NCBI GenBank assembly: GCA_003132905.1
Contig: PKZC01000314.1
Coordinates: 39,933 to 45,289 of the forward strand
Reading direction: 5' to 3'
Length of the DNA: 5,357 nucleotides
Source: Bryobacterales bacterium
GTDB lineage: Bacteria > Acidobacteriota > Terriglobia > Bryobacterales > Bryobacteraceae
The position numbers and the translations under genes were made by a program. The first letter of the stretch is position 1, and each line of letters begins with the position of its first letter. Of this stretch, positions 4,306 to 5,357 are shown piece after piece. Below the pieces are notes generated by a model. That model had not been told where the DNA came from, searched no databases, and saw only the letters and a list, made by a program, of their open reading frames with translations.

Positions 4306-5357
4306 GTGCGACACGTTCCGCAAACTCTTTTTTTCGTCATATTACTTACTATTTCGATCAAAGCGCAGACAGCCCGGCTGAGTGGACCGATCGACGAAAG
4401 CCACAAGATGGCCCTTCCGGGCACCGTACATCCGGAGACCCGGACCGCAGTCGACCTGGGACCCGTCGAACCCTCCCGGATGATGGGTCCATTGGCCGTC
4501 CTGTTAAAGCGGACACCCGAGCAGCAGGCAGCCATCGAGAAATTGCTGGAGGAGCAGCGCGATCCGGGATCGCCGAACTTCCACAAATGGCTGACCCCAG
4601 AGCAGTACGCGGAGCGATTCGGATTATTGGAAGGCGACATGGCGACCCTGCGGCGGTGGATGGAATCGCACGGATTGACCATCGATCATTCGGCGCGCGG
4701 GCGGAACTGGATCGGATTCAGCGGGACGGCGCAGCAGATTGAGTCGGCGCTTGGCACTCAGATTCACAGGTATCGGATCGGAACCGAGGAACATTTTGCC
4801 AATGCGACCGAAATCTCCATTCCCTCGGCGCTGACGCCGGTCGTGGGCGCGTTTATCGGGCTGGACGATTTCAAGACTCGTCCGCGATACACCGGCCCCA
4901 GCTTTTTCGGGAACTCGAACTCTTTAGCGCCCGATGACCTGGCGATTATCTACGACATCATGCCGCTTTATAAGAGCGGTATCGACGGAACCGGGCAGAA
5001 GATCGTGATTGTGGGAGGGTCGGATCTGGAGCCGAACCAAGCCGACATCCGGGCGTTCCGCACAAAATTCAACTTGCCGGGCGCCGATCCCCAGGTGATT
5101 CTCTATGGGCCGGATCCTGGCCTGAACGGCGCTGTGTCGGAAGCCGATCTCGACCTGGAATGGACGGCGGCGGTAGCGCGGAACGCGTCGCTCATTTTCG
5201 TGATCTCCGCGAGTCCGTTTACTGGGAGTATCTATGCGATCGATCAAAACCTCGCACCGGTCATCAGCTCCAGTTTCGGGTTCTGCGAGCAGGAGGAGGT
5301 GTCGGCGGCCGACCTATTTCAGTCGGTTATCCAGCAGGCGAACGCGCAGGGCATCAC
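4306..5357 (+). CDS. Secreted S53 family peptidase (pro-kumamolisin/sedolisin), N-terminal 350 residues (partial)
   Basis: The gene runs off the right edge. From GTG 4306 the product begins MRHVPQTLFFVILLTISIKA, a classical export signal with probable cleavage near Ala20. Residues about 50-190 form the pro-kumamolisin activation domain: PLAVLLKRTPEQQAAIEKLL, FHKWLTPEQYAERFG (92-106), a WIGFSGTAQQIESALGTQIH segment and the end at VVGAFIGLDDF. After a short linker the catalytic domain starts near 209 with DDLAIIYDIMPLY and GTGQKIVIVGGSD. The motif S-E279-A-D-L-D283-L-E-W carries Glu and Asp four residues apart, the S53 catalytic pair, and VISSSFG (319-325) is the following conserved strand. The catalytic Ser (SGTS/SGDSG region), oxyanion Asp and calcium site lie beyond the window. 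Sedolisins are serine-carboxyl endopeptidases active at acid pH that auto-cleave their propeptide; here the role would be extracellular protein degradation. It has its own promoter and is divergent from the adjacent lipoprotein gene. Confidence 0.93.
   Translation, partial: MRHVPQTLFFVILLTISIKAQTARLSGPIDESHKMALPGTVHPETRTAVDLGPVEPSRMMGPLAVLLKRTPEQQAAIEKLLEEQRDPGSPNFHKWLTPEQYAERFGLLEGDMATLRRWMESHGLTIDHSARGRNWIGFSGTAQQIESALGTQIHRYRIGTEEHFANATEISIPSALTPVVGAFIGLDDFKTRPRYTGPSFFGNSNSLAPDDLAIIYDIMPLYKSGIDGTGQKIVIVGGSDLEPNQADIRAFRTKFNLPGADPQVILYGPDPGLNGAVSEADLDLEWTAAVARNASLIFVISASPFTGSIYAIDQNLAPVISSSFGFCEQEEVSAADLFQSVIQQANAQGI

Noticed and set aside
4275..4682. Minus-strand open frame opposite the S53 peptidase start
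   Set aside because: It runs antisense to a clear signal peptide and propeptide, and its own translation shows no family features.

Overview
The window looks like chromosomal DNA of a moderately GC-rich, Gram-negative soil bacterium, most plausibly an acidobacterium of the Solibacter/Bryobacter type. This rests on gene style: a secreted S53 (pro-kumamolisin/sedolisin) peptidase with the FHKWLTPEQYAERFG propeptide motif, an N-terminal NuoI sequence of the kind I associate with that phylum, and two OM-type lipoproteins. The assignment is an inference, as no rRNA or other phylogenetic marker is present.

Positions 3340 down to 1 (minus strand) form a compact co-directional run: an OmpR/CusR-type response regulator, a membrane sensor histidine kinase, a single-domain STAS protein (anti-sigma-factor-antagonist type), a cytoplasmic thioredoxin-fold protein with a CPVC motif, and after a 65-nt gap the first 51 codons of a NuoI-like complex I subunit cut by the window edge. 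Gaps between the first four genes are only 4-13 nt, so they are very probably one operon. It would combine phosphorelay signalling (kinase to regulator) with a possible Ser-phosphorylation partner switch (STAS) and a thiol redox protein.

Positions 3341-3465 are a divergent regulatory region with a perfect 6-1-6 inverted repeat, TCTCAC-G-GTGAGA, next to the ribosome-binding site of the first gene to the right. Positions 3466-4142 hold two small convergent lipoprotein genes. Both encode a lipobox followed by a highly charged helix with an 11-residue (hendecad) periodicity like that of LEA-type or apolipoprotein-like helices. A GC-rich hairpin lies between their 3' ends.

Positions 4143-4305 are a relatively AT-rich intergenic region with a very good sigma70-type promoter (CTGACA-16-TATAAT). 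It leads into a GTG-started, signal-peptide-bearing S53 peptidase that runs off the right edge. Its propeptide and the catalytic Glu/Asp pair are visible; the catalytic Ser region lies outside.

No RNA genes, mobile elements, CRISPR arrays or phage genes are visible. The least ordinary items are the four-gene signalling/redox operon and the convergent pair of hendecad-repeat lipoproteins beside it.
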